Assembly (NCBI RefSeq): GCF_000153705.1
Contig: NZ_DS022272.1
Span: forward strand, 2,864,798 to 2,928,797
Length of the DNA: 64,000 nt
Source: Fulvimarina pelagi HTCC2506
GTDB taxonomy: Bacteria > Pseudomonadota > Alphaproteobacteria > Rhizobiales > Rhizobiaceae
Direction: 5' to 3'
The notes beneath the pieces are model-generated. The model searched no databases. It was not told the DNA's origin and saw nothing but the letters and a program-made list of their open reading frames with translations. The position numbers and the translations under genes are program-made. Position 1 is the first letter of the stretch. Each line of letters begins with the position of its first letter. Of the stretch, positions 45,543 through 53,580 are shown in pieces.

Positions 45543-46352
45543 TTAAATGACCGCATCCGCGAGAGCGCGGGCATCTGCCATCGCCGCGTTCGAGGCCGCC
45601 ACGAGAAGTCCATGCCGTCTTGGAAGGCGAGTGTAAAGAATGGGTGCACCATCCGCATCGGCCAGCGCGCCATTCGCCTTTTCCAAAAGAAGATCGCCAG
45701 CCGCGACGTCCCAATCGTGTGCCCGCGGCCGGATAAGCGTCGCATCGAGCCGCCCGGCCGCAACCTGGCAGAGTCGGTAGGCAAGCGAGGGCGCGCCGCG
45801 TTGAGCATCGACCGGCCGGTAGCCGGAACGATCGAGCCGAGAATAGGCCGATCGAAACTTGTCCGGCATTGCAATCGCCAGGCGTTCGCTCGGCTGGTCG
45901 CCTGTCAGCAGATGATCGCCCGCCAGCTTGGCATGGCCGGAGCGAGTTACCGTGAACATCTCGTCCGGCACCGGCGCATAGATCGCGCCGGCCAGCGGTC
46001 GATTTCCGGAGATCAGGGCAATCGAAACGCACCATGTCTGCTCGCCGCGCAAATAGGCGCGGGTCCCGTCAATGGGATCGACGATGAAAAAGCGGTCCTC
46101 ATATGTCGTTGAAGTGAGCCTCTCCAGAACACTCTCTTCCGAAACCCATCCATACTCGGTCCGGGCGCCGAGAAGTCTCTCTTTCAGAAAGCGGTCGACC
46201 GCGTAGTCGCCTTCCGAGACTGGTGAGTTGTTGTCCTTCCACCAGATCTCCGGGTCTTTGCCGAAGAACGACATTGCGATGCGACCGGCTTCGCGCGCCG
46301 CATCTTCGAGAAGTTCGAGTTCGGCATCTTCAGAAGGAAGGGTTTGATCCAC
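45543..46352 (-). CDS. Inositol-monophosphatase-family phosphatase (3'(2'),5'-bisphosphate nucleotidase-like)
   Basis: 269 residues from GTG 46352. The metal-binding motifs are intact: SEES (E72, E73), VDPIDGTRAYLRG (D92, D95) and HDWDVAAGDLLLEKANG. TRAYLRG after DG fits CysQ/bisphosphate-nucleotidase-like members, which clear 3'-phosphoadenosine 5'-phosphate, better than classical inositol phosphatases. It follows pmbA by 8 bp in the same transcript. Precise substrate uncertain. Confidence 0.87.
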   Translation of the reverse strand: MDQTLPSEDAELELLEDAAREAGRIAMSFFGKDPEIWWKDNNSPVSEGDYAVDRFLKERLLGARTEYGWVSEESVLERLTSTTYEDRFFIVDPIDGTRAYLRGEQTWCVSIALISGNRPLAGAIYAPVPDEMFTVTRSGHAKLAGDHLLTGDQPSERLAIAMPDKFRSAYSRLDRSGYRPVDAQRGAPSLAYRLCQVAAGRLDATLIRPRAHDWDVAAGDLLLEKANGALADADGAPILYTRLPRRHGLLVAASNAAMADARALADAVI

Positions 46353-46360
46353 GAGACTTT

Positions 46361-47698
46361 TCAGCGCCCTGCGATCATCATCTGCGCGACGCGCAGCGTC
46401 GGCGCGACAACGGAGAAGCGGGTATCGAGATCGTCTGCGGCGGTCATGGAGAGGAGCATATCCTTCAGGTTGCCGGCGATCGTGATTTCCGAGACGGGCC
46501 GCGTCAGCTTGCCGTTCTCGATGAGAAAGCCGGAAGCGCCGCGGCTGTAGTCGCCGGTGACGAGGTTGGCGCCGTGGCCAATCATCTCGTCGACGTAGAG
46601 GCCGGTGCCTGTATCGCTGGTCAATTCATCCGACGACATCGCACCGGGGTTCAGGATGACGTTCGTCGCCGATGGCGAGAGCCCGGCGCCGGACCGGGAG
46701 GCACGGCCGTTTGTCTGAAGTCCGAGTTCGTTCGCCGTTGCGGTATCGAGCAGCCAGGTCTTGAGGATGCCGTTCTCGACAAGCGTCATCGGCTCGCCGG
46801 CTACCCCCTCCCCATCAAAAGGTTTGGAGCCGGGACGCCGCTTGAGGGTCGGCTCGTCGGTGAGCGTCATCGACTCGGGCAAAACCTGTTCGCCCATCTG
46901 CCGCTTCAGAAAGCTCGTACCGCGCGCGATCGCCGCGCCGTTGATGGCCGACACGAGGCTTGCGATCAGGCCTCGCGCGACCCGCGGATCGAAGATCACC
47001 GGTACCCGTCCCGTTGGCATGCCGCCGGGATCGAGGCGCCTGACCACACGCTCGCCTGCCCGCAGGCCGATCGCGTCGGGGGCATCGAGATCGGAATAAT
47101 GGAGACGGCTGTCGAAGTCGTAGTCACGCTGCATACGCGTCCCCTCACCGCCGACCACGCTGACGGAGCGGGAAAAAGATGTCCGGGTCCGATGCCCTCT
47201 GAAGCCCGTGGTGGTCGCCAGAACGAGGCTGACGCTTCCGGCGCCAGCACTCGCCCCACCCGAATTGGTCACGCCCGGAACGGCTCGTGCAGCATCCTCC
47301 ATCGCAAGCGCGGCATCCCGCAACTCGTCAGGCGAAACTTCGGTCGGATCGAACTGGTCGAGATCGATGAGGTCTTTGGCGAGCCGGTCTGGATCGGCGA
47401 GGCTCGCGTATTCGTCGGGCGGAGACACCTTCGCCATCGCGACCGCACGTTCGGCAAGCATCGACAGATCGGATCGGGTATCACCGGAAACGCTCGCGAC
47501 GCGCTTACCGACGAAGACGCGGAGCGAAACGCTCTCGGTTTCCGAACTTTCCGTCTCTTCGACCTTGCCGAGCCGCACGTCGACACCCTTGCTCGTCGCA
47601 GTCGCGACCGCGACGTCAGCGGCATCCGCGCCCGCCTGTTTTACCCGCTCAAGGAGGCGTTCGGCGACATTCAAGAGCCGTGTCGTGTTCTGATCCAT
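46361..47698 (-). CDS. pmbA: TldD/PmbA-family protein, PmbA (TldE) type
   Basis: 445 residues. The N-terminal half has the PmbA pattern GADAADVAVATATSKGVDVRLGKVEETE with SLRVFVGKRVASVSGD. The C-terminal half includes RVPVIFDPRVARGLIASLVSAINGAA and the ending ISEITIAGNLKDML. PmbA/TldE lacks the zinc HExxxH of TldD and acts as its partner in a protease that matures microcins or degrades toxin antidotes. First gene of the pmbA-phosphatase-DUF4170-DUF374-waaA-lpxK block. Confidence 0.9.
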   Translation of the reverse strand: MDQNTTRLLNVAERLLERVKQAGADAADVAVATATSKGVDVRLGKVEETESSETESVSLRVFVGKRVASVSGDTRSDLSMLAERAVAMAKVSPPDEYASLADPDRLAKDLIDLDQFDPTEVSPDELRDAALAMEDAARAVPGVTNSGGASAGAGSVSLVLATTTGFRGHRTRTSFSRSVSVVGGEGTRMQRDYDFDSRLHYSDLDAPDAIGLRAGERVVRRLDPGGMPTGRVPVIFDPRVARGLIASLVSAINGAAIARGTSFLKRQMGEQVLPESMTLTDEPTLKRRPGSKPFDGEGVAGEPMTLVENGILKTWLLDTATANELGLQTNGRASRSGAGLSPSATNVILNPGAMSSDELTSDTGTGLYVDEMIGHGANLVTGDYSRGASGFLIENGKLTRPVSEITIAGNLKDMLLSMTAADDLDTRFSVVAPTLRVAQMMIAGR

Positions 47699-47824
47699 GA
47701 AGCTGCGATCCGTCGTGAGGCGTTAACCGGCATTTATAATCCGAGCTCACTGCCATCAAGGCTTCGCGTTTTGCGGTGAGGAATACTAGAGTGGCGGGTA
47801 TCGCGGCGAAACGACGGAAGAGCT

Positions 47825-49723
47825 TTGGAACACGCGAACAGCTATTTCCTTGAAATCATCCTGCTTCTGGGCGGCGGCATCGTCGCCGGGACGCTGTTCA
47901 AGCGAATCGGTCTTGGCACCGTCCTTGGATATCTCATGGCCGGCATCGCGATGGGTCCTCTTCTCGGGCTGATCCACGACGGAGAGGAAATCCTTCATAT
48001 CGGCGAACTCGGTGTCGTCTTCCTGCTCTTCATCATCGGTCTCGAACTGAAACTGTCGCGACTTTGGGCGATGCGTCGAAGGATCTTCGGCCTTGGCGCA
48101 GCGCAGGTTCTGGTCACGGCCCTCGGCATCGGTGTCATCGCCTTCCTGCTCGGATTCCAGGTGCCGACTGCAATCGTCATCGGTTTCGGATTGGCGCTCT
48201 CATCGACTGCGTTCGGCCTGCAGATTCTCGAAGAACAGGGCGAGACCAACACCCGGCACGGCCAGTCGGCCTTTTCGGTTCTTCTCTTCCAAGACCTCGC
48301 GGTCGTGCCGATCCTCGCGATCATCCCGTTCCTGGCGCCCTATTCCTCCGATACGCAGATCGACGTTGTCCAGATTGCGGTCTCGGTCGCGGCCGTGGTC
48401 GGCCTCATCGTCGGCGGCCGCTTTCTCCTCAATCCGCTCTTCCGCATCATGGCCTCGGCCGGTGCGCGCGAAGTCATGCTTGGCGCCGCTCTTTTCGTCG
48501 TTCTCGGGTCGGCCATGCTGATGGCGGCAGCGGGCTTCTCCATGGCGATGGGCGCCTTCATTGCCGGCGTGCTGCTGGCAGAGTCGTCCTACCGCCATGA
48601 ACTCGAAGCAAATATCGAGCCGTTTCGCGGCCTCCTGCTCGGTCTATTCTTCATCGGCGTCGGTCTCTCGATCGATATCGCAGTCCTATTCGACGACTGG
48701 CAGATCATTCTCCTTGCGACGCCGATGCTCATGATCAGCAAGGCGGCACTGCTTTACGGGCTTGCGCGCCTGTTCGGCGAAGGCCACGACAGCGCGGTGA
48801 GGGTTTCGGGGCTCCTCTCCCAAGCCGGTGAATTCGGTTTTGTCATCTTCTCGGCCGCTGCAGCGGACCGGATTTTCTCGGCAGAGATCTCGTCACTGCT
48901 TATTGCTATCACGACCTTGTCGATGGCGCTGACACCGCTCTCGACGTGGTTCGCGAGACTCGTCCTTGCTCGGGGGGAGGACGAGAACGAAGAGGAGATG
49001 GACGAGGATTTTGAAGGCGCCGGCTCGGACGTCCTTCTGATTGGCTTTTCCCGCTTCGGTCAGATGGTCGCCCAGGTGCTTCTCTCGAGCGGCCGTGAAG
49101 TGACCATCCTCGATTCTTCGGCAGAACGAATTCGAACGGCGACCAATTTCGGATTTCGCATTTTCTTCGGCTCAGGAATGCGCAAGGACGTGCTGGAGGC
49201 GGCCGGCATACGCCGCGCCAAGATCGTTGCGATCTGCACCAACAAGCAGGAAACCACGAACCGCGTCGTCGATCTCATCCGCGAAGAGTTTCCGAATGTG
49301 AAGCTCTATGTGCGCGCCTACGACAGGAACCATGCACTCGCCCTGCGGGCTCGGGGTGTCGATTATGAAATTCGCGAGACGGTGGAATCCGCTCTCGCCT
49401 TCGGTGGTGCGACACTCACCTCGCTTGGTGTCGAGGACCCGTTGGCGCGGAGGATCATCGAAGACGTCCGGCGCCGCGATGCGAAACGCCTCAAGCTTCA
49501 GGAGTCAGAGGGCACGACTGCTGGTGCCGATATGATCATGACTCAGGCCGTGAAACCAGAGCCGCTTGTGGAACCGCATGCCGCCCTTCAAGCCGTCGAG
49601 GACGCCGGCGACGGATCGGAAAACCAGGGCGAACTTGTTGACAATACCGCACCGCGACGCAGGCGCCGCGGCCGCCCGTTCCGCGGCCGTAGGCTAAGTT
49701 TCAGGAACCAGGCCCAGCGGTGA
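47825..49723 (+). CDS. Monovalent cation:proton antiporter-2 (CPA2) with TrkA-N domain, KefB/KefC-like
   Basis: 632 residues from a TTG with GGAAGAGC upstream. Residues about 5-385 form a Na+/H+ exchanger domain with roughly twelve helices (GTVLGYLMAGIAMGPLLGLI, SFSVLLFQDLAVVPILAII-like segments). A Rossmann TrkA-N domain starts near residue 400 (LLIGFSRFGQMVAQVLL, where the usual GYGRFG is GFSRFG), and an Arg-rich tail ends the chain. Predicted glutathione-gated-type K+ efflux. No KefF/KefG-like partner adjoins it. Confidence 0.88.
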   Translation: MEHANSYFLEIILLLGGGIVAGTLFKRIGLGTVLGYLMAGIAMGPLLGLIHDGEEILHIGELGVVFLLFIIGLELKLSRLWAMRRRIFGLGAAQVLVTALGIGVIAFLLGFQVPTAIVIGFGLALSSTAFGLQILEEQGETNTRHGQSAFSVLLFQDLAVVPILAIIPFLAPYSSDTQIDVVQIAVSVAAVVGLIVGGRFLLNPLFRIMASAGAREVMLGAALFVVLGSAMLMAAAGFSMAMGAFIAGVLLAESSYRHELEANIEPFRGLLLGLFFIGVGLSIDIAVLFDDWQIILLATPMLMISKAALLYGLARLFGEGHDSAVRVSGLLSQAGEFGFVIFSAAAADRIFSAEISSLLIAITTLSMALTPLSTWFARLVLARGEDENEEEMDEDFEGAGSDVLLIGFSRFGQMVAQVLLSSGREVTILDSSAERIRTATNFGFRIFFGSGMRKDVLEAAGIRRAKIVAICTNKQETTNRVVDLIREEFPNVKLYVRAYDRNHALALRARGVDYEIRETVESALAFGGATLTSLGVEDPLARRIIEDVRRRDAKRLKLQESEGTTAGADMIMTQAVKPEPLVEPHAALQAVEDAGDGSENQGELVDNTAPRRRRRGRPFRGRRLSFRNQAQR

Positions 49724-49739
49724 GAAACCGCTTCTCACC
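49719..49739. terminator. Hairpin between convergent antiporter and DUF2945 genes
   Basis: Perfect 8-bp arms GGTGAGAA (49719-49726) and TTCTCACC (49732-49739) with a 5-nt loop. The left arm includes the antiporter stop codon. There is little T tract on either strand, so intrinsic termination is uncertain. Confidence 0.5.
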
Positions 49740-49751
49740 GATCTTGGCAGT

Positions 49752-49973
49752 TCAATCCTTTGGTTCATGCAACTCGGAAGCGAGCTTCATGACCTCGGAG
49801 CCGTCGTCCTGTTCTATGAGATAGGCCTCGTTGCCTTCCTCGCCGTGCCGAGTGATTTCCGAGCCGTCGATTGTCTTCGTGACACTCTCGGCCCAGTGAT
49901 CCTTGACCTTGCCCTTCGCTTCGCCGTTGCCCCAATCCCAGGCGACGTACTGACCTTTCTGAAAAGCGACCAT
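49752..49973 (-). CDS. DUF2945 / HVA1-like Tudor-fold small protein
   Basis: 73 residues with GGAGG before the ATG. The domain is recognisable by FQKGQYVAWDWGNGEAKGKV and EEGNEAYLIEQDDGSEVMKLASELH. The family has a small SH3/Tudor-like barrel (hypervirulence-associated in fungi) and is unassigned in bacteria. It is divergent from topoisomerase IB, and both have candidate EcfG-type promoters, suggesting a stress-induced pair. Confidence 0.85.
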   Translation of the reverse strand: MVAFQKGQYVAWDWGNGEAKGKVKDHWAESVTKTIDGSEITRHGEEGNEAYLIEQDDGSEVMKLASELHEPKD

Positions 49974-50007
49974 GGCTCATATACCTCCGTTCGATAACGG
50001 TGCCTAA

Positions 50008-50032
50008 AGCGGCAGCAGGCGCCCTTCGTTCC
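50008..50032 (-). promoter_or_regulatory. Candidate EcfG (general stress sigma) promoter for the DUF2945 gene
   Basis: Minus strand GGAAC (50032-50028), 16 nt, then CGCT (50011-50008): one mismatch from the alphaproteobacterial EcfG consensus GGAAC-N16/17-CGTT. The -10 lies about 35 nt before the ATG. Confidence 0.35.
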
Positions 50033-50104
50033 GACGAAGAACGGTTTGTCGCATTGGCGGCGCCCGCCGACAGGCCAAGTAGACGCGTCAATTGGTAGCG
50101 TTCC

Positions 50105-50129
50105 GGAACCGCTTTCAGCTCCACGGGTT
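50105..50129 (+). promoter_or_regulatory. Candidate EcfG promoter for topoisomerase IB gene
   Basis: GGAAC (50105-50109), 16 nt, then GGTT (50126-50129): one mismatch from GGAAC-N16/17-CGTT. It ends 46 nt before the topoisomerase start. Confidence 0.35.
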
Positions 50130-50175
50130 TCGAGACTCGTTTTCAGCTTAATACGGAACGCCCGACCGAAATCAC

Positions 50176-51216
50176 ATGGACGCCCGTCTCGCCCATCACG
50201 CCGAAATCGTCGGCCTCGCGATCGTCGATCCGGAAACCTTCGAGATCGAGCGGCAAAAACTCGATGAGGGCCATCGTATCTGTTTCCTGTCCGGTGAGGA
50301 CGTCACCGACAAACGGTTGAAACAGCGGATCGAGGAACTGGTCCTGCCGCCGGCCTGGGAAGACGTTCGCATCTGCATCGACGGCAACGGCCATATCCAG
50401 GCAATTGGTCGAGACGAGAAGGGCCGGCTGCAATACCGGTATCACGAGCGCTGGGTCGACGTGCGGAATGCCGTCAAGGCGGAGCGGCTCATGCGCTTCG
50501 GTCGCGCGCTTCCCAAGCTCAGAACCGTCGTATCGAAAGACATGAAGCGTCGAAAGCGCGACAAGCGTTTTGCTGCGGCGACCGCGACGCGGCTCGTCGA
50601 TCTCGCCGCCATGCGTCCCGGCCACGAGAAATACGCCGCCGACGGCGGTCGCGGCGTCGCTTCGCTGCGCCGGAAGAACTTGCGTATCTTGAAGAACCGG
50701 ATCGCCAAGCTGAGTTTCAAAGGCAAGTCAGGCAAGCAGCACGAGATCGAGATCGGAGACAGGACACTGGTCAGAAACCTCGAAATCGTTCGCAAGGGTC
50801 AGGGTTCGCGCCTCTTCAAGTTCCCCGGTAAGAAGCAGAAGAGCCGCACGATGACGGCCGGCGTGCTCAACACCTATATGCGCGAGGCTTCCGGCAAACG
50901 CATTTCCGCGAAAGATTTTCGGACCTTTCACGGGACGGCCGAGGCACTGCGCTTCCTCTGCACCGATGAAAAAGCGCTCGAAGCGGAAAGCGAAGCCAAG
51001 CGCAGGAAGGCCGTTGCAGCCGCCATGCGCTCTGTCTCGGAACGCCTTCGCAATACGCCGGCCGTCGCACGCTCCTCCTACGTTCACCCGCGCATCGTCT
51101 CGGCCTACGAGGAGGGAAGGTTGTCGCCTGACCTCATGAAAGGCCGTCGGCGGAAGGGTCTCAATCAGGAGGAGACCGGCTTGATGCGTTTTCTGAAGGC
51201 AACGACGCCGCGATAG
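50176..51216 (+). CDS. DNA topoisomerase IB (eukaryotic/poxvirus type)
   Basis: 346 residues. The N-terminal domain includes YRYHERWVDVRNAVKAERLMRFG. Catalytic residues are visible: Arg in DLAAMRPGHEKYA (the PG-x-E-K-Y-like block), Lys in the beta-hairpin region GKKQKSRTMTAG, Arg/His in SAKDFRTFHGTAEALRFL, and the nucleophile Y302 in ARSSYVHPRIV. It relaxes supercoils through a 3'-phosphotyrosyl nick. Short bacterial type IB enzymes of this kind are common in alphaproteobacteria. Convergent with the patatin gene. Confidence 0.92.
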   Translation: MDARLAHHAEIVGLAIVDPETFEIERQKLDEGHRICFLSGEDVTDKRLKQRIEELVLPPAWEDVRICIDGNGHIQAIGRDEKGRLQYRYHERWVDVRNAVKAERLMRFGRALPKLRTVVSKDMKRRKRDKRFAAATATRLVDLAAMRPGHEKYAADGGRGVASLRRKNLRILKNRIAKLSFKGKSGKQHEIEIGDRTLVRNLEIVRKGQGSRLFKFPGKKQKSRTMTAGVLNTYMREASGKRISAKDFRTFHGTAEALRFLCTDEKALEAESEAKRRKAVAAAMRSVSERLRNTPAVARSSYVHPRIVSAYEEGRLSPDLMKGRRRKGLNQEETGLMRFLKATTPR

Positions 51217-51255
51217 AGCAGACGATAGTCGGGACGACCTCGTCGCTAGAAGCGG

Positions 51256-52170
51256 CTAACGCGCGACGGCCGAATTCTCGTGCTGCTTACCTGAACGATC
51301 AGTACCGATCACCTCGATGAACGCACCGGTCTCGACGCCTCGATGGCGGGCTTCGACGGTATTATCGATCGCGTATTTCACGTCGTCTTTGATCGGACTG
51401 GTCGCATCCAGGATCTCCTGAGCTCTCAGGAAATCGAGCACCCGGTATGGCGAAACGCGCGGGCGGACTAGAATCGTTGGCGGGTCGGAGCGAATCTTAA
51501 GATCGATGACCGCCTGCATCATCAGCTGTGAGGAGCCGACCATCGCCTCCAAAGTAGCCGGCACGATGCTCGGATCGCCTTCCGGCCCACCGTTGACGTC
51601 GACCGCAACGGTCACATCGCACCGGCCCTTCAGCCGGTCGTAAGGAAGCGGGTTATAGATACCCCCGTCGACGAGGATGCGGCCTTGCCGGCGTACTGGC
51701 CGGAAGATCGCCGGCAACGCAGAGGACGCCGCTAGCGCAGAGACGATCTCACCGGTATCGAGTTCGCATTCGAGGCGGCGGTAGTAGTCCGTCGCCATGA
51801 CGCCGAGGGGGACCGTCAACTCTTCGAAAGTCTTCGGCACCTGCGCGGGCAGGAAGGCCCCAACTATTCGCTCGACGTTCAACTGGCCGATGCGAAAGCC
51901 GCCGTCATTGAAGAAATCGCGCAGGCTCGCAGGCCGAGTATGCCAGAGCTTTGCAACGATATCCCGGCGGTGCGCGAAGGAGCCGACGACGAACTCGGCA
52001 ATCTCGCGCGCATCCAGTCCAGAGCAATAGCCCGCGCCCATGATCGCGCCGATCGAAGATCCGACGATCCGGACTGGCTTCAAACCAAGTTCGTCGAACG
52101 CCGCAAGAACATGGATGTGGGCTATGCCGCGCGCACCGCCGCCGCCCAGGGCAAGGCCGATGCGCGCCAT
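51256..52170 (-). CDS. Patatin-like phospholipase (RssA family)
   Basis: 304 residues. The oxyanion loop is GLALGGGGARG at 5-15, the nucleophile S39 lies in GSSIG, and the catalytic Asp is D168 in VDGGIYNPLP. A Ser-Asp dyad lipase acting on phospholipids or related esters; no signal peptide, so cytoplasmic or membrane-associated. The C-terminal part (SPYRVLDFLRAQEILDAT) is typical of the short bacterial group. It follows the M16 peptidase genes by 8 bp, so it may be cotranscribed with them. Confidence 0.9.
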   Translation of the reverse strand: MARIGLALGGGGARGIAHIHVLAAFDELGLKPVRIVGSSIGAIMGAGYCSGLDAREIAEFVVGSFAHRRDIVAKLWHTRPASLRDFFNDGGFRIGQLNVERIVGAFLPAQVPKTFEELTVPLGVMATDYYRRLECELDTGEIVSALAASSALPAIFRPVRRQGRILVDGGIYNPLPYDRLKGRCDVTVAVDVNGGPEGDPSIVPATLEAMVGSSQLMMQAVIDLKIRSDPPTILVRPRVSPYRVLDFLRAQEILDATSPIKDDVKYAIDNTVEARHRGVETGAFIEVIGTDRSGKQHENSAVAR

Positions 52171-52178
52171 CGTCCGCG

Positions 52179-53498
52179 TCAGGCTCCGGCGGGGCCGACG
52201 GTGATCACGGTCGGCTCGACCGAGAGCAGTTTTTGCGCTGCTGCCTTCACCTGATCCATGGTCACCGCGTCGATCTGATCCTGCCGCGTATCGATATAAT
52301 CCATACCAAGATCGTCGAGCTGGATTCCGACGAGCGTGCGGGCGATGGCGCCGGAAGAGTCGAGATTGCGCACGGCATAGGAACCTTTGACATAGGTCTT
52401 GGCCATGGCGAGCTCATCTTCGGTCGGGCCTTCCTCTGCCATCCGTTCCAGCTCCTCGCGAATGATGCGAATGCTCTCTTCGGCGGCATCGGCGCGGGTC
52501 GCAGTCGAGGCGCCGAGGATCGCCGCATGCTCGTAACTCGCGAGCCAAGAGCTCGCCCCGTAGGCGAGGCCACGCTTTTCCCGGATTTCTTCGTAGAGCC
52601 GCGAGGTGAAGGAGCCCCCGCCGAGTACGTGGTTCATCAGATAGGCCGCGAAGAATTCCGGATCGTCGCGTTTGACGCCTGGCAGCGCAAACTGAATCGT
52701 CGTCTGCGGCACGGCGAGATCGATCGCGACCCTCTCGCCGAACTCCGGCTGAATATCGGCAACCTGGTCGAGCTGAGCCGTCTCCGGAAGATCGCCAAAC
52801 ACCTGATCAAGCACCGCCTTCAGTCGCTCCGGCGTAATATCGCCGACGACGCCGACGATGAGATTGTCTTTGGCGAACTTCTCATCGACGAAACGATCGA
52901 GATCGGCGGCCCCTATCGCTTCGAGACTTTCGATCGTGCCTTTGCTGTCGCGTCCATAGGGGTGTCCGGGAAAGAGTGTCGTACGAAACGCTTCCGATGC
53001 GAGTTCGCCCGGATCGTTGCGGTCGGCACGAATGCCAGTCATGATCTGCCCGCGAATACGCGAAATCGGCTCTTCGTCGAAGCGCGGCTGCGTCAGGGCA
53101 AGATTGGCCAGATCGAAGGCCTCATCCGAGAACTCGGTGATCGCGTTGATGGAGCCTCGAAATTCGTCGCGGCTGTCCTCGAAACTCAGCGAAACGCCAA
53201 GATCGTCGAGCCGCTGTTGGAATTCAGCGCTCTCGACATCACCTGCGCCTTCGTCGAGAAGGCCGGAGAGGAGATTGGCAAGCCCTTCCTTGCCGTCTGG
53301 GTCCTGCACGGAACCCGCGCCTTCGAAGGCGAAATCCATCGCGATCAGCGGATTGGTGTGATCCTCCACGAGCAAGGCCTCGATACCGCCCTCGCTCGTC
53401 ACCTTCTGAATGTCGACGGCTTCGGCGGTGGCGGGCAAAACGAGCGAGGCGGCGATGGCTGCCGCGCCTGCGATGGAAGAGGTCTTGAAGAATTTCAT
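52179..53498 (-). CDS. M16-family peptidase homologue lacking the zinc motif (partner subunit)
   Basis: 439 residues from ATG 53498; the open frame continues upstream across the intergenic region but has no credible start there. Signal peptide [20 protein letters not shown] to ATAEA. The M16 fold is shown by GGGSFTSRLYEEIREKRGLAYG, the R/Y-containing C-terminal segment. At the position of HxxEH the sequence is LLSGLLDEGAG, so zinc ligands are missing. It probably forms a heterodimer with the active M16 protein encoded 82 bp upstream. Confidence 0.87.
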   Translation of the reverse strand: MKFFKTSSIAGAAAIAASLVLPATAEAVDIQKVTSEGGIEALLVEDHTNPLIAMDFAFEGAGSVQDPDGKEGLANLLSGLLDEGAGDVESAEFQQRLDDLGVSLSFEDSRDEFRGSINAITEFSDEAFDLANLALTQPRFDEEPISRIRGQIMTGIRADRNDPGELASEAFRTTLFPGHPYGRDSKGTIESLEAIGAADLDRFVDEKFAKDNLIVGVVGDITPERLKAVLDQVFGDLPETAQLDQVADIQPEFGERVAIDLAVPQTTIQFALPGVKRDDPEFFAAYLMNHVLGGGSFTSRLYEEIREKRGLAYGASSWLASYEHAAILGASTATRADAAEESIRIIREELERMAEEGPTEDELAMAKTYVKGSYAVRNLDSSGAIARTLVGIQLDDLGMDYIDTRQDQIDAVTMDQVKAAAQKLLSVEPTVITVGPAGA

Positions 53499-53580
53499 CG
53501 GTCGTATCCCATCCGGGAATGGTCGTAAGAAGATTGAGACGCGAGACCCGCCACTCTGGCAGTCGCGCAAGGTGCGTAGG

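Noticed and set aside
46223-47779. 518-residue plus-strand open frame
   Set aside because: Antisense of pmbA and the phosphatase gene, which are well supported.
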